Origin: a bacterium
Lineage (GTDB): Bacteria; UBP18; UBA7526
Assembly (NCBI GenBank): GCA_011049955.1
Contig: DRGV01000070.1
Location: 1-11,630 of the forward strand
Length of the DNA stretch: 11,630 nt
Direction: 5' to 3'
Shown: one piece after another, positions 5,376-11,446 of the stretch
How the letters are laid out: each line of letters starts with the position of its first letter
Position numbering within the stretch: the stretch's first letter is position 1
Position numbers and translations under genes: made by a program
The notes under the pieces: model-generated
The model's input: only the letters and a program-made list of their open reading frames with translations
Told to the model about the DNA's origin: nothing
The model's database searches: none

Positions 5376-7853
5376 ATGGTTTTTTTAGAGGAAAAGATAA
5401 AAGGGATGCTTCCCCTGATCTCAAGGCCCGCCAGGTATTTGGGGAATGAGATAAATAGTATTCATAAAGACCATAATAAGGTAGACCTTAAGGTCGCTTT
5501 AGCCTTTCCCGATACTTATGAGGTGGGGATGTCCCATCTGGGACTGAAGATCCTATATCACATATTAAATGGCCAGGACAATATCCTGGCAGAGAGAGTC
5601 TATGCCCCCTGGATAGATGCCCAGGAAATAATGAAAAAGGAAAATGTTCCTCTTTTCAGTCTGGAATCCCATACCCCACTTAAAAGTTTTGATCTTATCG
5701 GTTTCTCCCTACAGCATGAGCTGACTTATACTAATATCTTAAGTATGCTCGATCTGGCCGGCATTCCCCTAAAGAGTAAAGAAAGGAGAGGGTCCTTTCC
5801 TTTGATCCTGGCTGGTGGTCCAGGGGCCTATAACCCGGAGCCCCTGGCCGACTTTATAGATTGTTTCGTCATTGGAGAAGGGGAAGAGGTGATCCTGGAG
5901 ATTGCCCAGGTTTTAATCGATCATAAAAAGGAAGGAGGGAGTAAGGAAGAACTCTTAATCAAGTTGGCCGGGGTCTCCGGAGTCTATGTTCCTTCTCTCT
6001 ATGAGGTCTCTTACTATCCAGATGGAACCTATAAGGCCGTGAAGCCCATAAGAAGTGGTATTCCGGAGAGGATTAAAAGAAGGGTTGCCCCCAGCTTAAA
6101 TGAGGCCTACTATCCCGCTAAATTCATTCTCCCTTTCTTGAGCATCATTCACGATCGCATTGTCCTGGAGGTTAGAAGGGGATGTGGTCGGGGATGCAGG
6201 TTCTGCCAGGCGGGTATCATCTATCGGCCACCGAGAGAGAGGAGTATCGACTCTCTCCTTTCTTTGGCGACTGAAGCCGTCCAGGCTACAGGCTATGAGG
6301 AGCTCTCCCTCTCCTCTTTAAATGTTGGAGACTATCGAGAACTTACCGAACTCATCCTTTCTTTAAAGGGGAGGCTGGCCCCTTTTAGGATTTCTCTCTC
6401 CCTGCCATCTTCTCGAGTGGATACCTTTCCTCTGCCTTTAGAAGGGGAACTGAAGAGGGGTTCGATTACCTTGGCGCCAGAGGCGGCACAGGAACCTTTG
6501 AGAAAAGTAATTAATAAAGTCTGGAAGAGAGAAGAGTTCTTGAAGACGGTGGAAAGGATTGCTTCCTTCCGTCGGCCGCTAAAACTTTACTTTATGCTTG
6601 GTCTTCCGGGAGAGAAAGAGGAGGATGTCCAGGCCATTGTTGAGTTAGCCAAAGAGGTAAAGAGGAGACACCCCTCTCGGGTGAGCCTTTCCTTAGCTCC
6701 CTTTGTTCCCAAACCCCACACCCCTTTTCAGTGGAGGGGGCAGGTTGAACTTTTTGAATTGAAAGAAAAGATCTCATATTTAAAGAGAAGTATTCCCAGA
6801 AGGATTGAGGTGCGGGCCCACAATCCAGAGGCCAGCTTCTTAGAGGCTGTTTTTTCAAGAGGTGATAGGCGCTTAGGAGAGGTTCTATTAAATGCTTATA
6901 AAAAAGGATGTAGGTTTGATAGCTGGAGAGAGGAGTTTAAATTCCCTCTCTGGCAGGAGGCCTTTGTCGAATGCAATATCGATCCCTCCTTCTATGCTAT
7001 TAGAAAGAGGGATTATGAGGAACTTCTCCCTTGGGACCATATCGATATCGGCATGAGTAAAGAATTTCTAGTAGAAGAGGATAAGAAAGCCACCAGATCA
7101 GTTACCCAGTTACCCAATTACCCAGTTAACCAGTCAAAAACTGATCAACCGGCAAACCGGCAAACCGGTAAACCGGCAAACCGGCAAACTGGCAAACCGG
7201 CAAACTGGCAAACTGGTAAACAGAGAATTCGTATTAAATTTACTAAAGGAGAGGAAATAAAATACATCTCCCATCTCGATCTGGTGCGAGTCTTCACCCG
7301 GACTATGAGGAGGGCCAGGCTACCTGTTGCCACAACTTGCGGCTTTGTACCCAGAGAGAAGATTAGCTTCAGCCCCCCGCTTCCTTTGGGATTGACAAGT
7401 CAGGGTGAGTATGCTGATATAGAATTTTCTGACTTCATCAACCCTGAAAAACTTAAGGCGCGATTGAATGAAGAACTTCCTTCTGGCTTGAGAGTTAAAG
7501 AGGCAGAGAGCATTCCCCTCAAGAGCAAATCCTTAATGGCTACCTTTGATTGTGCCGAGTATGAAGTAAAGGTCCCTTTAAATAAGATCCAGGATCCAGG
7601 ATCCAGGATCCTGGAATTCTTAGCCCAGAGAGAGTTCATTATCAAGAGGGAGACGAAAAAGGGAATAAAGGAGATCGACATTCGACCATTAATCCTGAAA
7701 TTAGAACTAAGTGACCTTATCAGCAGCAATATTTTAAAGATGCTTCTTAAGATAAAGGTAAGACCTCAGGAGGTGGCAAGGGCCCTCTTAAATCTGAGCA
7801 AAGAGGAGACCTTAAAGCTTGTTATCGAACGAAAAAACCTATTAAAAAGTTGA
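5376..7853 (+). CDS. B12-binding-like radical SAM protein fused to DUF2344 (TIGR03960-TIGR03936 type)
   Basis: From ATG 5376 the product has 825 residues. Residues ~15-175 form a B12-binding-like region (ALAFPDTYEVGMSHLGLKIL, LILAGGPGAYNPEPLADF, VIGEGEEVILEI). The radical SAM core follows, with its 4Fe-4S motif CGRGCRFC (Cys270, Cys274, Cys277), then LAPEAAQEPLRKVINKV and YFMLGLPGEKEEDV, ending at DHIDIGMSKEFL. A low-complexity linker at ~573-613 is encoded by repeats. From ~614 (IRIKFTKGEEIKYISHLDLV) to the end is the DUF2344 'radical SAM-linked' domain. In many bacteria these are separate neighbouring genes, often before rng and rplU. The substrate is unknown, and the position beside ribosomal protein genes only hints at an RNA or ribosome link. 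The frame extends 28 codons upstream to GTG 5292, but ATG 5376 is preferred because GGAG lies 5 bases before it and the extension is hairpin repeat. Confidence 0.9.
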   Translation: MVFLEEKIKGMLPLISRPARYLGNEINSIHKDHNKVDLKVALAFPDTYEVGMSHLGLKILYHILNGQDNILAERVYAPWIDAQEIMKKENVPLFSLESHTPLKSFDLIGFSLQHELTYTNILSMLDLAGIPLKSKERRGSFPLILAGGPGAYNPEPLADFIDCFVIGEGEEVILEIAQVLIDHKKEGGSKEELLIKLAGVSGVYVPSLYEVSYYPDGTYKAVKPIRSGIPERIKRRVAPSLNEAYYPAKFILPFLSIIHDRIVLEVRRGCGRGCRFCQAGIIYRPPRERSIDSLLSLATEAVQATGYEELSLSSLNVGDYRELTELILSLKGRLAPFRISLSLPSSRVDTFPLPLEGELKRGSITLAPEAAQEPLRKVINKVWKREEFLKTVERIASFRRPLKLYFMLGLPGEKEEDVQAIVELAKEVKRRHPSRVSLSLAPFVPKPHTPFQWRGQVELFELKEKISYLKRSIPRRIEVRAHNPEASFLEAVFSRGDRRLGEVLLNAYKKGCRFDSWREEFKFPLWQEAFVECNIDPSFYAIRKRDYEELLPWDHIDIGMSKEFLVEEDKKATRSVTQLPNYPVNQSKTDQPANRQTGKPANRQTGKPANWQTGKQRIRIKFTKGEEIKYISHLDLVRVFTRTMRRARLPVATTCGFVPREKISFSPPLPLGLTSQGEYADIEFSDFINPEKLKARLNEELPSGLRVKEAESIPLKSKSLMATFDCAEYEVKVPLNKIQDPGSRILEFLAQREFIIKRETKKGIKEIDIRPLILKLELSDLISSNILKMLLKIKVRPQEVARALLNLSKEETLKLVIERKNLLKS
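7096..7216. repeat. Linker repeats: TTACCCAG repeats plus an 8-nt CAAACCGG array inside the radical SAM gene
   Basis: GATCAGTT at 7096-7103 and AACTGATC at 7139-7146 form an 8-bp inverted repeat around GTTACCCAGTTACCCAATTA-type repeats. An array of 8-base units follows directly: CAAACCGG at 7153, 7161, 7177 and 7193; TAAACCGG at 7169; CAAACTGG at 7185, 7201 and 7209; with a partial unit at 7146-7152. Three units make 24 nt, so the protein shows an 8-residue repeat (NRQTGKPA). Because 8 is not a multiple of 3, gain or loss of one unit changes the reading frame. Confidence 0.85.
7587..7614. repeat. ATCCAGG heptamer repeats within the DUF2344 coding region
   Basis: Three ATCCAGG units at 7587, 7594 and 7601 are followed by ATCCTGG at 7608. 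The array ends in the 12-base palindrome CCAGGATCCTGG (7603-7614). It encodes the stretch IQDPGSRILE inside DUF2344. It looks like a repeat captured in coding sequence, but some of these residues may be ordinary family sequence. Confidence 0.6.
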
Positions 7854-7940
7854 TCTCGCACCTTTGGATATTCATTCTGTAACTTATTGACGGGGTGAGA
7901 TTCAAAAAAATAACAAAAATGAATTTTAACAAAGGCGGGG

Positions 7941-7969
7941 TTGACAAATTTCTTTATCTATGATATATT
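7941..7969 (+). promoter_or_regulatory. Sigma-70-type promoter for rplU-rpmA-obgE(-proB)
   Basis: TTGACA at 7941-7946 is a perfect -35 box. After a 17-base spacer comes TATATT at 7964-7969 (five of six consensus bases), and TG at 7961-7962 provides an extended -10. Transcription would start near 7976, leaving a leader of about 174 bases before rplU. It is the best-matching promoter I see in the window and lies in the longest gap. Confidence 0.75.
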
Positions 7970-7981
7970 AAATATTTGAAA

Positions 7982-8124
7982 TTTACCCCATTAGAAAAGT
8001 CTTCATTGATGGGATAATATCTGCGGGGTTCAAAGTCACTTCTCCTTGTTAGATGCTTAATAGCTAACGGGGCAAACCGTAACACCTCTCCAATGAATAA
8101 ATCAAAGATTTCTAACGGGATTTA
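7982..8124. mobile_element. Palindromic element with CCC(G/A)TTAGAAA termini in the rplU leader
   Basis: CCCCATTAGAAA at 7986-7997 pairs at 10 of 12 positions with TTTCTAACGGGA at 8109-8120. TTTA lies immediately outside each end (7982-7985 and 8121-8124). The end sequence and the 4-bp flanking repeats resemble the rodA element (CCCGTTAGAGGT ends, TGAG flanks), although the interior differs. A further CTAACGGGG at 8064-8072 and a short GTTAG...CTAAC inverted repeat lie inside, so it may be composite. It occupies most of the untranslated leader between the promoter and rplU. Family membership is inferred from the ends only. Confidence 0.45.
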
Positions 8125-8149
8125 CTTTTCTAATAAATAGGAGTGAAAA

Positions 8150-8461
8150 ATGTATGCCGTAATTCAGAGTGGGGCCAGCCAGTATAAGGTAGAGGTTGGG
8201 GATACTATCTGGACGCAAAAGATAGACTCCAAAGTAGGAGAGAAAATAGAACTGAAGGAAGTTCTATTGATTAAGGATGAGGATAGGGTCCTGGTGGGAA
8301 GGCCCTTTCTCTCTGGAGCAAAGGTTATTGCAGAGGTCAAGGAGCAGGGGAGAGGGAAGAAGATAATCATTGGTAAGTTCAAGAGGAGAAAGGGCTACCG
8401 AAGAAAGGCGGGACATCGCCAGGATTACACCACATTACTCATCAAGGAAATTATAAAGTAA
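8150..8461 (+). CDS. rplU: 50S ribosomal protein L21
   Basis: L21 is a structural protein of the large ribosomal subunit that binds 23S rRNA. The 103-residue product has the family's usual length, begins MYAVIQSGASQYKVEVGDTI, and contains the conserved C-terminal signature KGYRRKAGHRQDYTTLLI. ATG 8150 has AGGAG at 8139-8143, six bases upstream. It is the first gene after the promoter at 7941-7969 and stands immediately before rpmA, the near-universal L21-L27 pairing. The small protein (Prp/YsxB) encoded between L21 and L27 in many Firmicutes is absent here. Expression is probably controlled by the strong promoter and possibly by the structured leader. Confidence 0.97.
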   Translation: MYAVIQSGASQYKVEVGDTIWTQKIDSKVGEKIELKEVLLIKDEDRVLVGRPFLSGAKVIAEVKEQGRGKKIIIGKFKRRKGYRRKAGHRQDYTTLLIKEIIK

Positions 8462-8474
8462 CCAGTAACCAGAA

Positions 8475-8620
8475 TGATTAAATCCTAAATCCGAAGCACT
8501 AAATCCTAAACAATATCTAAATTCTAATGACCAAAACCCGAAACTGTTTTGAAAATTTGAATTTTGTATTTTGGATTTGTTTAGAATTTCGATATTAGAA
8601 TTTCGGATTTATTTGATTAA
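8475..8620. repeat. AT-rich palindromic intergenic element between rplU and rpmA
   Basis: The left half at 8479-8545 (AAATCCTAAATCCGAAGCAC...) is imperfectly complementary to the right half at 8546-8612 (...ATTAGAATTTCGGATTT). The closest match is TAAATCCGAA near 8486-8495 against TTCGGATTTA at 8602-8611, and the turn is near AAACTGTTTT. TGATTAA occurs at both boundaries (8475-8481 and 8614-8620), which could be a target duplication. It contains no gene. The rpmA ribosome-binding site (GGAAGGAG, 8621-8628) starts right after it. Confidence 0.6.
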
Positions 8621-8632
8621 GGAAGGAGAAAA

Positions 8633-8899
8633 ATGGCACATAAGAAAGGAATGGGTTCTTCAAGGAACGGAAGGGATTCTGCTTCCCAAAGATTGGGGGT
8701 CAAGACCTCCTGTGGTCAGAAGGTGAGAGCCGGGGCCATCATTGTCAGACAGAGAGGGACGAGATTCCGTCCGGGTTTGAATGTTGGTCTGGGGAGGGAT
8801 GATACCCTTTTTGCCATGATAGATGGCTTCGTCTCCTTTGAAAGAACTGGGGAGAGGAAAAGAATCTCAGTCTATCCTTCTCTTAAGATAACCCACTGA
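8633..8899 (+). CDS. rpmA: 50S ribosomal protein L27
   Basis: L27 lies near the peptidyl-transferase centre, where its flexible N-terminus contacts tRNA. The 88-residue product has standard length and opens with MAHKKGMGSSRNGRDSASQR, continuing VRQRGTRFRPGLNVGLGRDD and TLFAMIDGFVSFE, all diagnostic. The mature-type MAHKK start is encoded directly, with no Firmicute-style cleaved leader, which agrees with the absence of a Prp protease gene beside it. ATG 8633 follows GGAAGGAG at 8621-8628. The stop at 8897-8899 runs into the TCGC-repeat region preceding obgE. The 171-base gap from rplU is filled by a palindromic element, so the two genes are probably still one transcript. Confidence 0.97.
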   Translation: MAHKKGMGSSRNGRDSASQRLGVKTSCGQKVRAGAIIVRQRGTRFRPGLNVGLGRDDTLFAMIDGFVSFERTGERKRISVYPSLKITH

Positions 8900-9066
8900 A
8901 ATAGCGTATCGCATATCGCAGGTTGATGGTTGCTAATCGCAAGTCGCTAATCGCAGGTCGCAGATCGCTTAAGAACGATAAGCGACAGAGTCCTGATGAA
9001 ATCGGGACGAGCGACAAGCGAAATGAGCGCTTAAGCGAAGCGAGCGATAAGCGCACCGAGCAAAAC
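8900..9066. repeat. TCGC-type low-complexity repeats upstream of obgE
   Basis: The stretch is dominated by variants of ATCGCA, GTCGCTAATCGC, GATAAGCGAC and GCGAGCGATAAGCG. It includes a hairpin at 8990-9008 (GTCCTGAT-GAA-ATCGGGAC) resembling the second internal hairpin of the rodA element (CCCCGAT-TTT-ATCGGGG). It stays open in the obgE frame from 8905, so it could encode a 51-residue Lys/Arg/Ser-rich extension, but I read it as repeat-filled spacer. Confidence 0.6.
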
Positions 9067-9075
9067 GAGGTGCTT

Positions 9076-10137
9076 GTGTTCATTGACCGGACAAACATTT
9101 TTGTTAAGGCAGGCAATGGGGGGAACGGTTGTATCGCCTTTGCCCGCCAGAAGCATCGCCGCGGTGGCCCGGATGGAGGAGATGGGGGAAAGGGGGGAAG
9201 CATCTTCCTGGAGGTAGATAAAGGGCTTAGGACATTAAGCGACCTTCGCTATCACCCTCATTATAGAGCAAAGAATGGAGCCCATGGTAAGGGAAAGAAA
9301 AAGAGCGGGAAGAAGGGAGGGGACCTGATCATCAGGGTTCCCCCGGGAACAGTAGTAAGAAATAGGAAGAACAGAGAACTTATTGCTGACCTGGTAAACC
9401 CGGGCCAAAAAATATTAATCGCTAAGGAAGGGAAGGGAGGGAAAGGAAATGCCTCCCTTGCTTCTTCCCTGGACCCAGCCCCCCACTTTGCAAAAGAGGG
9501 GCAGGCGGGCGAGGAGAAGGAGTTAGAATTAGAGTTAAAACTAATTGCTGATGTGGGACTGGTTGGCTATCCCAATAGTGGAAAGTCAACCCTTTTAGCC
9601 TTCCTTACCCGCGCCCGACCCAAGATTGCCTCCTATCCTTTTACCACTCTCTCGCCCAACCTGGGGGTTGTCTCCTCTAAAGAAAGAGAGTTCGTCCTGG
9701 CTGATATCCCGGGAATCATTGAAGGGGCCCATAAAGGAAAAGGATTAGGACATGACTTCCTGCGTCATATAGAGAGAACCAGGCTCCTCATCCACATTGT
9801 TGACCTTACCGGCTATGGGAAAAACCTGTCCCTCCTTAATTTCCGGACAATAAATGAAGAGCTTAGGGCCCATGATCCCCTGCTCTTTGAGAGACCTCAG
9901 ATTGTGGCGGCGAATAAGATAGATCTTCTAGAAGCTAGAAAGAACTTCCCCCGATTCCAGAAGGAGGTTGAGGGTCAGGGATATAAAGTATTCCCCATCT
10001 CTGCTCTTACAGGCGAGGGAACAGAAGAGTTAAAGGAAACGGTAGCAGAGGAACTGCAAAAACTGAGAAAGAGGGAAACGGAGAATCGGGGAATCGGAGA
10101 AACGGAGAAGGGGAGCAGGAAAATCAATGAAAATTGA
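9076..10137 (+). CDS. obgE: GTPase Obg/CgtA, ribosome assembly
   Basis: Obg is a conserved GTPase that binds the 50S subunit and couples ribosome maturation to growth and stringent response. From GTG 9076 it has 353 residues: the glycine-rich Obg fold (FIDRTNIFVKAGNGGNGC, GGPDGGDGGKGGS, residues ~1-155), then the G domain with G1 GYPNSGKST (164-172), PFTTLSPNLGVV, G3 DIPGIIEGAHKGKGLGHDFL, G4 NKID (280-283) and G5 SALTGEGTEEL. No C-terminal OCT domain follows. The frame is open upstream to TTG 8923/ATG 8926, adding 51 basic low-complexity residues encoded by TCGC repeats. I chose GTG 9076 because Obg proteins normally begin directly at this F(I/V)D motif and GAGGTG lies at 9067-9072; GTG 9070 is also possible. 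The tail (RETENRGIGETEKGSRKINEN) is encoded by CGGAGAA-type repeats. Confidence 0.95.
   Translation: MFIDRTNIFVKAGNGGNGCIAFARQKHRRGGPDGGDGGKGGSIFLEVDKGLRTLSDLRYHPHYRAKNGAHGKGKKKSGKKGGDLIIRVPPGTVVRNRKNRELIADLVNPGQKILIAKEGKGGKGNASLASSLDPAPHFAKEGQAGEEKELELELKLIADVGLVGYPNSGKSTLLAFLTRARPKIASYPFTTLSPNLGVVSSKEREFVLADIPGIIEGAHKGKGLGHDFLRHIERTRLLIHIVDLTGYGKNLSLLNFRTINEELRAHDPLLFERPQIVAANKIDLLEARKNFPRFQKEVEGQGYKVFPISALTGEGTEELKETVAEELQKLRKRETENRGIGETEKGSRKINEN
10076..10110. repeat. CGGAGAA/CGGGGAA repeats at the obgE 3' end
   Basis: Successive units AAACGGAG, AATCGGGG, AATCGGAG, AAACGGAG (8-base period) encode the last variable residues of Obg (ETENRGIGETEKG). The pattern resembles other repeats in this window that run into gene ends. 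Confidence 0.6.
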
Positions 10138-10154
10138 AAAATGAGCCAAGCAAG

Positions 10155-10183
10155 TTGTCTCTTTTATTCACTTTGCTTATAAA
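10155..10183 (+). promoter_or_regulatory. Possible promoter for proB
   Basis: TTGTCT at 10155-10160 (four of six -35 consensus bases) is followed after 17 bases by TATAAA at 10178-10183 (five of six -10 bases). It lies in the 136-base gap between obgE and proB. The region is AT-rich, so chance matches are likely. proB may equally be read from the rplU promoter. Confidence 0.35.
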
Positions 10184-10205
10184 ACTAGCAAGGCAAAATG
10201 CAAAT

Positions 10206-10240
10206 TTACTTCTTACTTCCTACTTTTTACTTTTTACTTG
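10206..10240. repeat. TTTACTTCTTACTTCC pyrimidine repeat before proB
   Basis: A run of TTACTTC/TTACTTTT units lies between obgE and proB. It resembles the right arm of the inverted repeat before rodA (4031-4055), but I see no matching purine-rich AGTA arm close by, so it may be a half-copy. Confidence 0.5.
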
Positions 10241-10273
10241 TTCAATGTTCACTGCAACCAGGGGGAGCAATAG

Positions 10274-11380
10274 ATGAGGAGAGACTTCTCAAAAGTAAAA
10301 CGCATCGTAGTAAAGGTAGGTTCCAGCCTCCTAACAAAAAAGAATAGATTGAACCTGGAGATGATGGAGAAAATCGTAGATCAGCTGGCCTCTCTCCAGA
10401 AGAAGAATAAAGAAATCATCCTGGTCACCTCTGGTGCCATTGCCAGCGGAATGGAGAGGTTAAATCTGAAGAGACTGACCTCCATCCCTCAAAAGCAGGC
10501 TGCGGCAGCCGTTGGTCAAAATCTCTTGATGGGAATATATGAGAGACTCTTCAAGAAAAAAGGCTGCCTCGTTGCTCAAATCTTATTAACCTCTGAGGAT
10601 ATTCAAAATAGAGAGAGATACCTTAATGCCCGCAATACCCTTTTAACCCTCTTGAATTATAAGGCCATCCCCATCGTTAACGAGAACGATAGCGTAGCAG
10701 TAGATGAGATAAAGTTTGGAGATAACGATACTCTCTCCGCCCTGGTAGCCAGTAAGGTAGAGGCCGATCTACTCATTATCCTAACAGATACCAAGGGATT
10801 ATATACCGCGGATCCCCAAAAAAGAGGGGCGGGGTTCATAGAAGAGGTAACCGAGATCACTCCCCAGTTGGAAAGGATGGCCTCTGGCCCGGGAACCCTA
10901 AGGGGAACGGGAGGAATGGTGACTAAACTCCGGGCGGCTAAGATCGCCCGTTCCTCAGGAATAGCCATGGTCATCGCTGATGGCAGAATAAGAAACGTAA
11001 TCAAAAGGATTTTGGCTGGGGAACGCCTGGGAACACTATTCCTCCCCAAGGAAAGGCTCAAATCGCGAAAGAGATGGATTGCTTTTGGAGTCGCCCTTAA
11101 AGGGAAAATAAGAGTAGATGAAGGGGCCGAGGAGGCCATTTCCAAGAGGGGGAAGAGTCTTCTCCCCTCAGGAATTACAGAGGTTAAAGGTAGGTTCTCT
11201 ATAGGAGATGGGGTGAGCATCATTAATGAAGAGAATAAAGAGTTTGCCCGGGGGATAGTCTCCTATTCCTCCAGTGAGATAGAGAAGATAATGGGAAAAA
11301 AGACCCAAAAGATAGAGAAAATTCTGGGTTATAAGGACTACGATGAGGTCATCCACCGGGATAACCTGGTCATCCTTTAA
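10274..11380 (+). CDS. proB: Glutamate 5-kinase (proline biosynthesis)
   Basis: ProB phosphorylates glutamate with ATP to gamma-glutamyl phosphate, the first step of proline synthesis, and is normally feedback-inhibited by proline. The 368-residue product has the amino-acid kinase fold with KVGSSLL (14-20), VTSGAIASG (51-59), IVNENDSVAVDEIKFGDND (134-152) and LTDTKGLYTADP (170-181). A C-terminal PUA domain follows from about residue 276 (KGKIRVDEGAEEAISKRGKS) to the end (YDEVIHRDNLVIL). Length matches the two-domain form. ATG 10274 has GGGGGAG at 10261-10267. The obgE-proB order is common in bacteria and usually continues into proA. Here the next gene is instead a four-helix-bundle protein, so proA is either farther on or elsewhere. 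Confidence 0.97.
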   Translation: MRRDFSKVKRIVVKVGSSLLTKKNRLNLEMMEKIVDQLASLQKKNKEIILVTSGAIASGMERLNLKRLTSIPQKQAAAAVGQNLLMGIYERLFKKKGCLVAQILLTSEDIQNRERYLNARNTLLTLLNYKAIPIVNENDSVAVDEIKFGDNDTLSALVASKVEADLLIILTDTKGLYTADPQKRGAGFIEEVTEITPQLERMASGPGTLRGTGGMVTKLRAAKIARSSGIAMVIADGRIRNVIKRILAGERLGTLFLPKERLKSRKRWIAFGVALKGKIRVDEGAEEAISKRGKSLLPSGITEVKGRFSIGDGVSIINEENKEFARGIVSYSSSEIEKIMGKKTQKIEKILGYKDYDEVIHRDNLVIL

Positions 11381-11408
11381 CAAGTTAGAGGGCAAGGCAG
11401 AGAGTTTA

Positions 11409-11432
11409 CAGTAACCAGCGAACAGTAACCAG
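11409..11432. repeat. CAGTAACCAG repeats upstream of the four-helix-bundle gene
   Basis: CAGTAACCAG occurs at 11409-11418 and 11423-11432, separated by CGAA. A third copy is at 8463-8472, just after the rplU stop, and the related GTTAACCAGTC is in the radical SAM linker near 7125-7134. Short dispersed unit of unknown function. Confidence 0.7.
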
Positions 11433-11446
11433 TTAAGAAGAAAGTT

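Noticed and set aside
7146..7216. CRISPR-like array
   Set aside because: Units are 8 nt with no spacers, and the array is in frame inside a coding region. It is a simple tandem repeat.
7145..7333. Minus-strand frame with GLPVCRFAG peptide repeats
   Set aside because: It is only the reverse reading of the CAAACCGG array; the repeat keeps all frames mostly open.
8990..9040. Hammerhead-ribozyme-like CTGATGA followed by GAAA
   Set aside because: The bases between CTGATGA and the nearest GAAA cannot form a proper stem II, and no stem I/III arrangement or cleavage site could be drawn. The CTGATGA is explained by the GTCCTGAT-GAA-ATCGGGAC hairpin.
10170..10197. Terminator-like hairpin TTGCT...AGCAA after obgE
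   Set aside because: The stem is about 5 bp with a 9-base loop and no following T-run; it is too weak to call.
10657..11223. 188-codon open frame on the minus strand inside proB
   Set aside because: It lies fully antisense to well-conserved proB coding sequence, shows no recognisable domain, and is a composition effect of the + strand gene. The same holds for the other antisense frames in mreB, mrdA, rodA and the radical SAM gene.
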